Translations under genes and position numbers: made by a program
The notes under the pieces: generated by a model
Told to the model about the DNA's origin: nothing
Seen by the model: only the letters and a program-made list of their open reading frames with translations
Databases searched by the model: none
Shown here: positions 27,079 to 35,990 of the stretch, in pieces
Layout of the letters: each line of letters begins with the position of its first letter
Position numbering within the stretch: the stretch's first letter is position 1
NCBI RefSeq assembly: GCF_000429525.1
Contig: NZ_AUCA01000001.1
Location: 1 to 64,000, forward strand
Source of the DNA: Alicyclobacillus contaminans DSM 17975
Lineage (GTDB): Bacteria > Bacillota > Bacilli > Alicyclobacillales > Alicyclobacillaceae
Length of the DNA: 64,000 nucleotides
Direction of reading: 5' to 3'

Positions 27079-28605
27079 TCACCCCTCGCCCAAAACGCAA
27101 GAGCGAATGGTCTGGCTCTTTGGTTTATGGGCACGCTGGGTGATGGTGTCGGGTTGCGGCGTGGTCCGTCGGATGAAGAACGACAAGATGAACGCCACTA
27201 CTGCGAGTGCCGTCGCGACCATGAATGCGTCGTTGATGCCCATGACGGTACCCTGCCGGATGGCTTCCGCAGCGTAAAGTTTGTCGGTCGGCAGGATGTG
27301 CTGCTGCACCATCAACTGCGTCGCGTGCGTCTTCGCTCGGGACGTCATGATGGATACGAAGAACGCGATGCCGATGGCGCCCGCCACCATACGGAAGGTG
27401 TTGAGCATGGCGGTACCATAACGGTTCAGACTGAGCGCCAATTCGTTCAATCCCGCGGTGGTGATGGGCATCATCAGAATGGATATGCCGAACATCCGCA
27501 GAGTGTACACGACGGTCACGTAGGTGAAGGTCGTGTCGAGTTTCAGCCGTGTCAATGCGTACGTGGTGACAATGGTGAGCATCATTCCTGCCACCGCCAG
27601 CCACCGGGCGCCGAACCTGTCAAACAGCTGACCGGTGATGGGAGACATGAGTCCCATCAGGATGCCGCCCGGCAAGAGCATCAAGCCGGACAGCAGCGGT
27701 GAGAAGCCGCGGACATTCTGCATGTACAGAGGCATCAGAATCATGCCTGAAAACAGCGCCATGGTCACCAGGACGTTGATGATGGTGGTCAGCGTGAACA
27801 TGGGATAACGCAAGATCCGAAATTCGAGAATGGGATGACCGACGGTGAACTGCCGCCAGACAAACAGCAGCAGACCCACGCCCCCCACCACGAGGGTGGC
27901 GATGACCGTTGTATTGTCCCATCCCTGGCTCCCGGCTTCGGAGAATCCGTACAGCAAGCCGCCAAACCCGAACGTGGACAAAATCACACCGAGCGTGTCC
28001 AGTTTTGGACGGCTGGTCTCTGTCACATTTTTCACCAGGAATATGGCCCCGATAAAGTCCATCAGGGCGATGGGGAAAATGATGAAAAACAGGACGCGCC
28101 ACGAGTGGCTCTGCACAATCCAGCCCGACATGGTCGGACCGACGGCCGGAGCGAAGTTTATGGCAATGCCGAAGATACCCATGGCAAATCCGCGCCGTTC
28201 GGCCGGAAACAGGATGAAGATCACATTCGTAATGAGCGGGAACAGAATCCCCGCACCAGCGGCCTGCACCACTCGGCCAATCAGAAGCACCGGGAAGTTT
28301 GGCGCAATCCCGCAAATGAGTGTGCCCAACGCGAACAGGCCGACGCAGCTCAGATACAGTTGTCGCGTGGTAAAGCGCTCCATCAGGAACGCGGTGATGG
28401 GAATGACAATTCCGTTGACCAACATGAAGATGGTCGCCAGCCAGTCCGCCGTCGCGGCGGAGATGTGCAGGCGGTCCATGATTTGCGGCAACGCGATGTT
28501 AATCAGCGTTTGATTCAAAAAGGCGACCAGCGCACCCGCCAGCATGACGCCGAAAATGGGACCAATTCGAACGTTCGGCGCGCCCTTGACTGGAGTGCTT
28601 GTCAT
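27079..28605 (-). CDS. DHA2-family MFS drug efflux transporter
   Basis: About 508 residues with 14 predicted helices, as in EmrB/QacA/LmrB proteins. It has LNQTLINIALPQIM near helix 1, the motif-C-like GPTMSGWIV in helix 5, and FLMERFTTRQLYL as the motif-A loop. It probably exports lipophilic drugs or other toxic compounds with protons. The start at 28605 has a GAGGGAG site. It lies 35 bases after the MarR gene and is almost certainly under its control. Confidence 0.9.
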   Translation of the reverse strand: MTSTPVKGAPNVRIGPIFGVMLAGALVAFLNQTLINIALPQIMDRLHISAATADWLATIFMLVNGIVIPITAFLMERFTTRQLYLSCVGLFALGTLICGIAPNFPVLLIGRVVQAAGAGILFPLITNVIFILFPAERRGFAMGIFGIAINFAPAVGPTMSGWIVQSHSWRVLFFIIFPIALMDFIGAIFLVKNVTETSRPKLDTLGVILSTFGFGGLLYGFSEAGSQGWDNTTVIATLVVGGVGLLLFVWRQFTVGHPILEFRILRYPMFTLTTIINVLVTMALFSGMILMPLYMQNVRGFSPLLSGLMLLPGGILMGLMSPITGQLFDRFGARWLAVAGMMLTIVTTYALTRLKLDTTFTYVTVVYTLRMFGISILMMPITTAGLNELALSLNRYGTAMLNTFRMVAGAIGIAFFVSIMTSRAKTHATQLMVQQHILPTDKLYAAEAIRQGTVMGINDAFMVATALAVVAFILSFFIRRTTPQPDTITQRAHKPKSQTIRSCVLGEG

Positions 28606-28640
28606 GGCGATTCTCTCCCTCTTTTCTCGTATGAAGAATA

Positions 28641-29096
28641 TCAGTCGTCGACTTGCAGAATTTGAATCAGAGCCCGATGCAGCTTCAACAAGGTCTGAAT
28701 ATCCTCGTCGGGAAACTCCAGAAACTTCAGAAGGGCCTTGGATAATAACGAACCATTGCCGAAGGCCCGCTCTTGCAGTTGCTTGCCTTTGCCCGTGAGT
28801 CGAATGGCCACTGTCCGCTGATCTTCATTGAGTCTATCCCGCTCCACGACGCCGCACTCCACCAGCCGTTTGACGACGCCGCTGACGGTGCTGCAGCCGA
28901 GTTGGACGCGTTCCGACAACTCGTTCAGGGACAGATCTGGGGATTCCGACAGAATGCGAACCACGAGCAGCTGCACAGGCGTCAATCCCAGGTGATCCGC
29001 CTGTATGCGCATCAGGTGCCGCATGGATCGATCAACCTGTCGAAATGAGTGCAGAAGCTCCCTGGCTTGGGCGGCCTTCTGATGTTCATCCGTCAA
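28641..29096 (-). CDS. MarR-family repressor of the efflux operon
   Basis: About 151 residues. The winged helix is visible in LTPVQLLVVRILSESPDLSLNELSERVQLGCSTVSGVVKRL-type order (helix-turn-helix around LSLNELSERVQLG), followed by the wing DRLNEDQRTVAIRLTGKG. The start is TTG at 29096 with GAAGGGAGG upstream. It is the first gene of a two-gene operon with an MFS exporter, and a 12-base palindrome lies just downstream of its predicted transcription start. Confidence 0.88.
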   Translation of the reverse strand: MTDEHQKAAQARELLHSFRQVDRSMRHLMRIQADHLGLTPVQLLVVRILSESPDLSLNELSERVQLGCSTVSGVVKRLVECGVVERDRLNEDQRTVAIRLTGKGKQLQERAFGNGSLLSKALLKFLEFPDEDIQTLLKLHRALIQILQVDD

Positions 29097-29148
29097 TATC
29101 CACCCTCCCTTCTACTCTTTGAATACGAATGTTTCATACGACAAATAT

Positions 29149-29160
29149 TTCGCATGCGAA
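29149..29160. promoter_or_regulatory. Palindrome, candidate MarR operator
   Basis: TTCGCATGCGAA is a perfect twelve-base palindrome lying between the predicted start of the MarR/MFS transcript and its first codon. Related half-sites (ATACGAA, TTCATACG) lie beside it. Confidence 0.5.
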
Positions 29161-29169
29161 CAAACGACT

Positions 29170-29198
29170 ATACTACGCCTGTTTGCGTCAGAACTCAA
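29170..29198 (-). promoter_or_regulatory. Candidate promoter of the MarR/MFS operon
   Basis: Read leftward, TTGAGT (29198-29193) and TAGTAT (29175-29170) are separated by 17 bases. Each matches consensus at four of six positions. The palindrome at 29149 would cover the first transcribed bases. Confidence 0.4.
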
Positions 29199-29316
29199 GC
29201 GGCATGTGCCTCGGGAGGAATTTGTGCAATAATCCGAAGTGACAGTCTGACAAAACGCGCCGAGCACGGCCGCGAGATGCACGCGAAACGGCAGCGGCGT
29301 GGGGGAGGATGGAGAC

Positions 29317-30198
29317 ATGCGTATATCCGTGGTTCAACAGGGAAATGTGGACGCGCTGGTGATATGGATGGCTGACCGGCTGTTTCGCCTGTCGTCCGAG
29401 TGGGCGTTGGCCAACGGATTGCCGCATTCAGCAGAAGCGCTGGTGGCGCTCGGGCGGGACGGCGTACGAGCCCTGGCGGAATGGCAGCCTCGCTTACCGC
29501 AACTCCCGGATGCCGGAGATTGGGTCGAGCCATCGGATGTGGTGTTTCTGCCGCCGGTTCCACGAGGCCGAAAGATCGTGTGCGTTGGCCTGAATTATCG
29601 AAAGCACGTGGAGGAAACACACTTGGACGCTCCCTCTGCGCCCCTGCTCTTCAGCAAATTCGACAACGCGTTGACGGGCCATGACGCGGTGGTGGCACGG
29701 CCGCGACAGACAACCCAGCTGGATTACGAAGCGGAGATTGCGGTGGTGATGGGCAGGAAGGCGCGCGATGTGCCAGAGTCTGACGCCTTGGACTACGTGC
29801 TTGGACTGACGCTGGCCAACGACCTCTCTGCGCGGGATGTTCAGTTCGCTTCGTCCCAGTGGCTGTTGGGGAAAACCTACGACGGATTTTGCCCCATCGG
29901 TCCCGCGCTGGTCACTCTCGACGAATGTCCGGACGTGCACAACATTGGTCTTCGCTGCAGCGTGAACGGCGAGTTGCGACAGAACGCCAGCACGGCGCAG
30001 ATGATCTTTTCGTTTGAAACGTTGATTCACTACGTCTCGTCCCAATTCACCCTGGAGCCGGGGGACGTCATTCTGACGGGCACGCCGGACGGGGTCGTGC
30101 TGGGGCAGCCGGAAGAGGAGCGCCATTGGCTGCAACCGGGAGACGAGGTGGTGGTGGAAGCGGAGGGCCTGGGGCGTCTGCGCACGGTGATTGAGTGA
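29317..30198 (+). CDS. Fumarylacetoacetate hydrolase family protein
   Basis: About 293 residues. An N-terminal domain of about 65 residues precedes the FAH domain, which has KIVCVGLNYRKHVEE, the metal-binding Glu residues in LDYEAEIAVV, NDLSARDVQ with the metal-binding Asp, and DVILTGTPDGV. Such proteins hydrolyse or isomerise C-C bonds of acylpyruvates or homoprotocatechuate-pathway intermediates using Mg2+. The ATG at 29317 has GGAGGATGGAG upstream. It is divergent from the MarR/MFS operon and stands alone, so its pathway is not shown by context. Confidence 0.88.
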   Translation: MRISVVQQGNVDALVIWMADRLFRLSSEWALANGLPHSAEALVALGRDGVRALAEWQPRLPQLPDAGDWVEPSDVVFLPPVPRGRKIVCVGLNYRKHVEETHLDAPSAPLLFSKFDNALTGHDAVVARPRQTTQLDYEAEIAVVMGRKARDVPESDALDYVLGLTLANDLSARDVQFASSQWLLGKTYDGFCPIGPALVTLDECPDVHNIGLRCSVNGELRQNASTAQMIFSFETLIHYVSSQFTLEPGDVILTGTPDGVVLGQPEEERHWLQPGDEVVVEAEGLGRLRTVIE

Positions 30199-30215
30199 CG
30201 GACGCCCTGCCGCGC

Positions 30216-30845
30216 CTACTCAATGAGGTTGAGGGCGCGGCATTTCTGGACCGCTTCCAGGCGGCTGGTCACGTTCAGCTTCCTGTAGAGGTTGGTCAAC
30301 CGGTTTTCCACCGTCTTCACACTGATGAACAGTTGCTGCGCCATTTCCGCATTGCTCTTTCCTTCGGCGAGCAGCCGGATCATCGTCCAGTCGATGGCTC
30401 GAAACTCCGAAATGTCCGTGGTGGGCTGCAGGCGCATTCTGCGGAACAGAGTGATGGGGACTACGGTTTCCCCATCGAGTATGCATTCGATGGCGCGCTG
30501 GACGCGCTGGAGCGGCATGCTCTTCGTGATGAAACCGCTGATGCCAATCTCCAATAAGCTCGCCAAGCTGGACTCGATGTCCGTGGTGCCCGTGTACACA
30601 ACGATGTGCACGTCGTCGTCCATGGCTCGAATTTCCGAGGCCACCTTGATGCCGTCCATGCCGGGCAGGTGCAAATCTACAATCACCATGTCCGGCTGGC
30701 TGTTGCGAAGTTGCTCCAGTGCCGCAGGTCCGTTGTCCACCACTTGAATGTTGGCTGCGGCGTTCATCTGTTCCAAAAGCATGCGCAGGCCGAAGGCGGT
30801 ACCCGGATGGTCTTCGACAATCAATACCGACTGAATGGCAGGCAT
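30216..30845 (-). CDS. NarL/FixJ-family response regulator
   Basis: About 209 residues. The receiver domain has VLIVEDHPG, the phosphoacceptor Asp in VIVDLHLPGMDG, VVYTGT and the Lys in FITKSMP. A LuxR-type helix-turn-helix follows (LLAEGKSNAEMAQQLFISVKTVENRLTN in order). It is encoded seven bases after the sensor kinase gene on the same strand, so the two form an operon and a cognate pair. No target operon can be assigned. Confidence 0.92.
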   Translation of the reverse strand: MPAIQSVLIVEDHPGTAFGLRMLLEQMNAAANIQVVDNGPAALEQLRNSQPDMVIVDLHLPGMDGIKVASEIRAMDDDVHIVVYTGTTDIESSLASLLEIGISGFITKSMPLQRVQRAIECILDGETVVPITLFRRMRLQPTTDISEFRAIDWTMIRLLAEGKSNAEMAQQLFISVKTVENRLTNLYRKLNVTSRLEAVQKCRALNLIE

Positions 30846-30852
30846 GGTGAGA

Positions 30853-32808
30853 TCATTCCATCCTTTCTGTCGACGCGGGGTGAAGTGGGAGCGTCATGCG
30901 CAGCACCGTGCCCGTGGCACTGCTGGATTCCACCTGGATTTGTCCGCCGCTGCCCGTGACGACGAATTTGGCAATGGCCAGACCGAGTCCAAGGCCGCTC
31001 GGCTTGGTCGTGTTGAACGGAATGAAAATGTCGTCCCAGGCGTCGACGGGAATCCCAGGTCCGTTGTCCTCCACGTGAATATCCACGAAATTTCCTCGCT
31101 TGGACAATCGAACGGTGACGCTGCCGGACGTCTCCGCCTGGCTGGCGGCGTGCAGCGCGTTGTCAATGAGATTGTCCAGTGCGCGCGTGATTTTTTCTCC
31201 GTCCATGTGCCCCCACAGGGCCTCTTCTCCCGTGCGGTTGGCGAACGACAGATGAACGCCTTCTCGCTCGGCCGCAGGCTGCATGTGCAGAACCGCCTGC
31301 GCCACCAGGGCGACCAGATCGCATGGACCGGGATGCAGCTTTCCGGTGCGGAGAAATTCGGTGAACTGACCGATGATGGTGTGGAGCTGCTGACCAGCCA
31401 CACGGATGTGGCCAATCAGTTCCTCCGACTTGGCCTTGTCTCCTGAAACGCGAGGCAGCAGTTCGAGTAAGTTGTTCACCGTGGTCACTGGATTGCGCAG
31501 TTCGTGAATCAGCGCGGATGACACGAGGCCGAGAAAAGCCATGGCGTTCGCCCGTTCATCGCGAATGGTTGCCGCCACCTCGTGCACGAAGTGGTTGAAG
31601 TTCTTGGTGGCGGTGCTCACCTGGTGCGCCAGTTCACCGATTTCGTCGTTGCGGAAAGTCGGCAGTGCCAGTGCGTTGCGGTTGCCATCGGCCAGGTTGG
31701 CCACCTGGGCTGTGATGTGACGCAGCGGCCTCACCACGTACCCGGACACGAAAAAGCTGATGATGGCGACAATCGTCAATAGCAGCAGCATGATCCACAG
31801 GTTGTCCCTCATCAGCTCTGAGAGACCGGCAGTGACCTGGCCGTAATCGGAAACAAAGCCCACCACGTAGGTGGCTCCGCCGTACGGAATGGGAACAAAC
31901 GTTTTCAGCACGCGCTGGTTGAGCAGGGTCTCCACCTCGTATTGGGGCGCATTTTTTTCAACGGTCTGCTGAATGAGACGTTCGTCATCGGCCATGTTTG
32001 GATAATTATAGCTTCCGACCAATGTTGGTAGGTTTTTGAAGTCTATCCACGTTTGCCCGTCGTTGTGATACACAATCGGCGTCTTTCCAAAGGTCTTCGG
32101 ATTGAACACCGTGACGTCCAGCAACGACGAACTTTGGGACAGGATGCGTTGAATCAGGTGATCCAACCCGATGGTCGTCGCGTATTGAGAAACGGCGGAC
32201 GTTTCGACAAACGGATCGATGATATAGTTGGTCTTGCCGTCATAGTAATAACCCCACTTGTCGATCTGGGATGGGTTGGATGTGGCGTTGGCCCACGGAC
32301 CAGACCAGAAGTGCGGTGCGGTGTCACCAAAGCCGACCGTGACAGGCTTTTGGTTCAGCAGTTCGTTGAACGCTTGGAACCAACCCGACATTCGCTTGGT
32401 GCTCAGGCCAATTTCCTGTGGATTGGACGACTTCACGCCGACGATGTCGTCCCCTTTGCGCTGCAGCAGGGTGATGTCAGACACGCCCAACTGTTTTGTC
32501 AGTCGGACCAACTCCTGGTTCGACACCTTGGCGGCGTCCGGGTTGAGCGCGAATTCCGCGGCGATGGCTGCTATTCGCAACTTTTCGCTGATCATCTGAT
32601 CCATCGCCTGCTCGCCTTGTTGGAACTCCGCCAACTGTGACCCCACTTCACTTGCCAGCTGAACGTTCTGTTGAACGGCGCTGTGAATCAAAATGTGCCG
32701 GGTTGTGAGATAGTACAGGCTGCCCGCTGAAAACAGCAGTACGGAAAAACATATCATGAATACGCAGAACATTTTTGTGCGCAGGGGAAACTTCGCGGTT
32801 CGGATCAT
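30853..32808 (-). CDS. Membrane sensor histidine kinase
   Basis: About 651 residues. Two membrane helices (near residues 12-32 and 338-358) flank a large extracytoplasmic domain, probably a Cache-like sensor, with YYYDGKTNYIIDPFVETS. A HAMP domain follows, then the dimerisation helix with the phospho-His in SALIHELRNPVTTV, and an ATPase domain with DNLIDNALHAAS (N box), VEDNGPGIP (G1) and GLGLGLAIAK (G2). The ATG at 32808 follows a G8 ribosome binding site. Paired with the response regulator immediately downstream. The extracellular ligand is not evident. Confidence 0.92.
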   Translation of the reverse strand: MIRTAKFPLRTKMFCVFMICFSVLLFSAGSLYYLTTRHILIHSAVQQNVQLASEVGSQLAEFQQGEQAMDQMISEKLRIAAIAAEFALNPDAAKVSNQELVRLTKQLGVSDITLLQRKGDDIVGVKSSNPQEIGLSTKRMSGWFQAFNELLNQKPVTVGFGDTAPHFWSGPWANATSNPSQIDKWGYYYDGKTNYIIDPFVETSAVSQYATTIGLDHLIQRILSQSSSLLDVTVFNPKTFGKTPIVYHNDGQTWIDFKNLPTLVGSYNYPNMADDERLIQQTVEKNAPQYEVETLLNQRVLKTFVPIPYGGATYVVGFVSDYGQVTAGLSELMRDNLWIMLLLLTIVAIISFFVSGYVVRPLRHITAQVANLADGNRNALALPTFRNDEIGELAHQVSTATKNFNHFVHEVAATIRDERANAMAFLGLVSSALIHELRNPVTTVNNLLELLPRVSGDKAKSEELIGHIRVAGQQLHTIIGQFTEFLRTGKLHPGPCDLVALVAQAVLHMQPAAEREGVHLSFANRTGEEALWGHMDGEKITRALDNLIDNALHAASQAETSGSVTVRLSKRGNFVDIHVEDNGPGIPVDAWDDIFIPFNTTKPSGLGLGLAIAKFVVTGSGGQIQVESSSATGTVLRMTLPLHPASTERME

Positions 32809-32997
32809 TTGGCCCCCCCCTTGTCAACCCCATATTTTATCGAATTCTGAAGAGATGTGATAAGTTTTTTTCCGATAATGAAGTATCCCGGTATGAGCAG
32901 ATGTGCCAGTTGGCCCGGCGTGGCAAGGAAGAAGAGGAGCGGGCGCCGTGGTAGGATTAATTTTCCTTTTATGTATGAGTGTGCGAATTTAACATAA
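32809..32997. other. Upstream region of the two-component operon
   Basis: No gene recognised; presumed to hold the kinase promoter on the minus strand. Confidence 0.35.
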
Positions 32998-33030
32998 GGG
33001 GATGTAGGGGATTCCCCGTATTATCCCCTG
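32998..33030. repeat. Nested inverted repeat
   Basis: GGGGAT...ATCCCC encloses GGGGATTCCCC, giving a nested hairpin-forming sequence. It could be an operator or part of a transcript; it lacks a T-run. Confidence 0.35.
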
Positions 33031-33080
33031 ATTTCTGTTCTGGGGCGGGCGAACGGCGGGGGAGGCTGTATAATTGATTG

Positions 33081-33190
33081 CGTAAGGACAAGTTGTTTGG
33101 TTACTTGGTTCCTTCGCGACCGGGAAACAAGTTCGCCAGGCACACCCGAAATACCTCGCGGAATTTGCTGCGGGGTTCTTTTTTTATTTT
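33081..33190 (+). ncRNA. Candidate small RNA with terminator
   Basis: A TATAAT at 33069 could start a transcript near 33081, although no good -35 is seen. The region folds into GGTTCC/GGGAAAC-type stems and ends in CCTCGC-N10-GCGGGG (33154-33175) followed by a long T-rich run. No coding frame with a ribosome binding site fits between them. It could also be a leader of something lost. Confidence 0.3.
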
Positions 33191-33549
33191 TTACGACGAA
33201 CGGGATGAGGATAGAAAGCAGGGACCAGGCTACAGTGTCCTGTTCTCCCACGCGGGAAAGCAAGCGTATCACACAGCTGCGTTCGACATGAAGAGAGCCG
33301 ATGGGGCGTTGGCATCATTGAGCATCGGAAGATTCTGAAATTCACCACAGCAGCGGAGCGAAGGTTCTGACCATGGGTTATGTAAGATAACATCACGTGA
33401 TTTTCAGGAGGGGTGAGCCATCTCAGGTGCGCAATGGGCTGTACAACCCTGGCTGAGAGCGTATCATGGAGGTAATCGACAGACAGTGTGGAAAACGGCA
33501 CAGATTCCTAGGGCGATTCCCACGGTGGTGCGCAAAGGAGGGAACGCAT
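33191..33549. other. Gap before hypothetical gene
   Basis: About 360 bases with no recognised gene or RNA motif; presumably contains the promoter of the next gene. Confidence 0.35.
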
Positions 33550-34287
33550 TTGACAGACGAATCCACGCAGCGCGGAGATGCCACGTTTGACCATCGTTAC
33601 GCCGATCTGTTCTCTTTGAGCGAATCAGGGCAAATTCGCATCACCGCCAACCATCGGCCGGCAGTGGAGGCGGTGTACCTGGAGAATTGGCCGGGGCTTC
33701 TCGATTACGTTTACACCTATACAGAAGAATGGATGATCCGCGACGACGTGGCGGACAAGCTGTACCCGGCGCTGCGAAATACGTTTCACCCGGAGCAAAA
33801 GGTGGACGTGCTGGTATCGAGTCTGGAACTCTGGGGACTGCAGGTGTGCGCGGACGTGACTGCGGCGCTGTGCCTGTTGGAGGCGGATGCGGCCGTGTAC
33901 GGCAATTCTGCGTTCATTCTGCAGAAGATTCGTAAACACGCACGAAGTTACTCGACCTACATTGCACGCCGGGAGCGGGAATTGATACTGCGCCCCGCAC
34001 TGGAGAACAGCCTGCTCCAGCCGGGCGATGGATTCTATCTGGCCGCACCTCTGTTGTCCAGCGAGATGGAGTTCTTTCGCTGGAACATGCGGTGGATGAG
34101 TGAAGCGCTGCTGCGGCGCAGGCCCGCGATGGAGGAGGCTTTCATGCGAGCGGAGGAACCGGACGTGCGGTGGGACGTGGGGCCGGTGGTTCTCGACATT
34201 CTGTACAACATGGCGGTGATAGCGGGGTTCGTGGCGCATCGGCAGGATTTCAAACGATACTATCAATCTCTCGAATCGGCGAGATGA
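33550..34287 (+). CDS. Hypothetical protein, cytoplasmic, mostly helical
   Basis: About 245 residues, family not recognised. The protein is soluble, rich in Trp, Tyr and Glu, and contains LENWPGLLDYVYTYTEEWMIRDDVADKLYP, with later blocks ELWGLQVCADVTAAL and SSEMEFFRWNMRWMSEALLRRRP. No metal, nucleotide or membrane motif is evident. The TTG at 33550 was chosen because AAGGAGGG lies seven bases upstream; the open frame extends to 33466 without a site. It is monocistronic and faces a convergent hypothetical gene across a hairpin. Confidence 0.65.
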   Translation: MTDESTQRGDATFDHRYADLFSLSESGQIRITANHRPAVEAVYLENWPGLLDYVYTYTEEWMIRDDVADKLYPALRNTFHPEQKVDVLVSSLELWGLQVCADVTAALCLLEADAAVYGNSAFILQKIRKHARSYSTYIARRERELILRPALENSLLQPGDGFYLAAPLLSSEMEFFRWNMRWMSEALLRRRPAMEEAFMRAEEPDVRWDVGPVVLDILYNMAVIAGFVAHRQDFKRYYQSLESAR

Positions 34288-34343
34288 GACGTGGGCATGC
34301 TGGAGCGGACTGTTGCATCGGGCGCGGAAGGCAACACGCGGGA

Positions 34344-34365
34344 GGGGCGCGGTGCACCCCGCCCC
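34344..34365. terminator. Short GC-rich hairpin between convergent genes
   Basis: GGGGCG and CGCCCC form a tight stem around GGTGCACC. T-tract is weak. Confidence 0.4.
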
Positions 34366-34395
34366 TTGTCTCCGCTTGGTCGGCGATGGACGCTG

Positions 34396-34902
34396 TCAGG
34401 ATCTCTCCTGCAGTTGCAGGCGGATGAAATACCGGTTGCTGAGTCCGTCCAACATCTTGGAGATCCCGTCGAGCTTGGAGCTCAATTCGCGTCCTTCGTA
34501 TTCCCCTTCTATGGAGATCTCAATGTTTCGTTGACCAAATTGGCGAATGGGTTTGGGGGTGACAGCGGCGGTGGCGATTTCGTCCACAGCATCCGCGGAC
34601 GAGTTCTCCGCCTGTTCTGCTCGAGCGGCTTTGAGGGCGCTAAGTCCGCCACGGTAACGAGGCAAATCGGACAGTTTGGTGGCGACCGGTTTGGGCAATT
34701 CCCAACTGGAGGTGGAAGCTCGCGGTCGCGTTGGAACGTTCAATTCGTGCAGCAGCTTGTAAAAGACATTCGGATCCATATTCCAAAAATCTCGAATATC
34801 TTTTGTCTTGTATCGCTGACGCCAATCTGCCAGCTTCTCTCGCTGTTCTTCCTTGGACAGTTGCTGAAATTCTTCGAACGGCAACACATCATCGAGCGGC
34901 AT
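34396..34902 (-). CDS. Conserved hypothetical protein with helix-turn-helix-like N-terminus
   Basis: About 168 residues. The first 55 residues (LPFEEFQQLSKEEQREKLADW, shown in parts; then KTKDIRDFWN and FYKLLHELNVPTRPR) resemble short Bacillaceae proteins with a helix-turn-helix-like order, in which KDI is followed by FYKLLHEL as a recognition helix. The C-terminal half is charged and low in recognisable structure. The ATG at 34902 starts the conserved part; the open frame reaches 34968 and neither start has a strong ribosome binding site. Function unknown. Confidence 0.55.
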   Translation of the reverse strand: MPLDDVLPFEEFQQLSKEEQREKLADWRQRYKTKDIRDFWNMDPNVFYKLLHELNVPTRPRASTSSWELPKPVATKLSDLPRYRGGLSALKAARAEQAENSSADAVDEIATAAVTPKPIRQFGQRNIEISIEGEYEGRELSSKLDGISKMLDGLSNRYFIRLQLQERS

Positions 34903-35138
34903 TTTTTTATTCCACGACCTTTCTGTACCTTTTTCTGCAGCGAACACCCAATGTGTGTCGATGCTCAAAAACAGTTTAACAAAATTTGATTTCTTGTTGT
35001 ATGAAAAAATTTTGCAATCGTTATGTCATTTCCATTGGAATTGTCTAAAATTTTCAGGACATACCCAAGGAACTTTGCAGGGCAGCAGGGAAGGACGGGG
35101 GCCGGGGCGGCAGTCCCCGGCCAAAATCGCAGTGCAGG

Positions 35139-35708
35139 TCAAGGCGCCGCGCCCACCGTGCTACCGACAGTATGGACGGCACCGCTTGCCGCACCGCCCA
35201 CCGCGTTGGTGGCACCACCCGTCGCGGTGATGATACTGTTGAGCGTGTCTCCTGCTGCACTCCCGATTGAGCCAGTCCCGCCGCTTGGTGCGCCGGATGA
35301 TCCGGGCGCATGATCCGTGCTTCCCGAAGCGGTGTTCGCAGGGAGAGGGGATGTTGGAAGTGCGCCGTTCGCGCTCCCCTGGCCGCTTTGTCCCACGGGG
35401 GCCCCGCCGCTCGAGCCTAGTTCAGTTGGGCGACCCCCGATGCCGGTGGCATCAGGAGAGGATGTCGAGGTCCATCCACCGGGTGCCGCATTGACCGGGG
35501 ACAGCCGCGTCCCGGCATCCGTGAGGCCCGTTGAACTGCCTTTGGTGCTGGTGGGCGCCTCGGCGTGGGCCGTTTGAAGCACGATGTTGGAAGCGTTCCC
35601 ATGATGGCTGCGAATCAAAGACATGCCGAAATAGCCGATGGCGGCGCAGCTCGCCACGCCCGTGACGGAGAGTGCGCTCATCGCCCAACGGTGACGCGGG
35701 AGATGCAT
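35139..35708 (-). CDS. Membrane-anchored Gly/Ser/Thr-rich surface protein
   Basis: About 189 residues. One N-terminal membrane helix (ALSVTGVASCAAIGYFGMSL) acts as signal or anchor. The remaining 150 residues are almost only Gly, Ser, Thr, Ala and Pro, ending in repeats such as GGATNAVGGAASGAVHTVGS. This looks like an extended, disordered surface or wall-associated segment. No family is recognised. The ATG at 35708 follows GAAAGGAGG. A G/C-rich hairpin (35100-35122) lies after the stop. Confidence 0.6.
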   Translation of the reverse strand: MHLPRHRWAMSALSVTGVASCAAIGYFGMSLIRSHHGNASNIVLQTAHAEAPTSTKGSSTGLTDAGTRLSPVNAAPGGWTSTSSPDATGIGGRPTELGSSGGAPVGQSGQGSANGALPTSPLPANTASGSTDHAPGSSGAPSGGTGSIGSAAGDTLNSIITATGGATNAVGGAASGAVHTVGSTVGAAP

Positions 35709-35990
35709 GGGCAAGCCTCCTTTCGACAAACGATTCAGCGTGCCGGAAACATGGGTGTAAATTCAATGTAGGGCAATCGTAGAAAAAAGTATGTCGAAAA
35801 CTGTCAGATAAGACCGGGTTCGCAAACATTTGTTGATCCACCGCGAGCTGCCTGTCCAATCCGTTCCAGATAGGCAAGCGCATAGACCCTGCACTCGCCA
35901 TCCCAAAAGAAAGCGTTTATCCTAGAGTTGACACAAAATCCGCGAGCTTCTGAAGGTTTGATCGATGTTCGCATTCTGGGAGTGTTGTTC

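Noticed and set aside
32813-32820. Run of eight C (eight G on the minus strand) as a phase-variation tract
   Set aside because: It forms the ribosome binding site of the histidine kinase and lies outside the coding frame; length change would have only a mild effect. Too short to argue for more.
35100-35122. GGCCGGGG/CCCCGGCC hairpin as terminator of the surface-protein gene
   Set aside because: Stable stem but no T-run on the minus strand after it, so it was not listed as a terminator.
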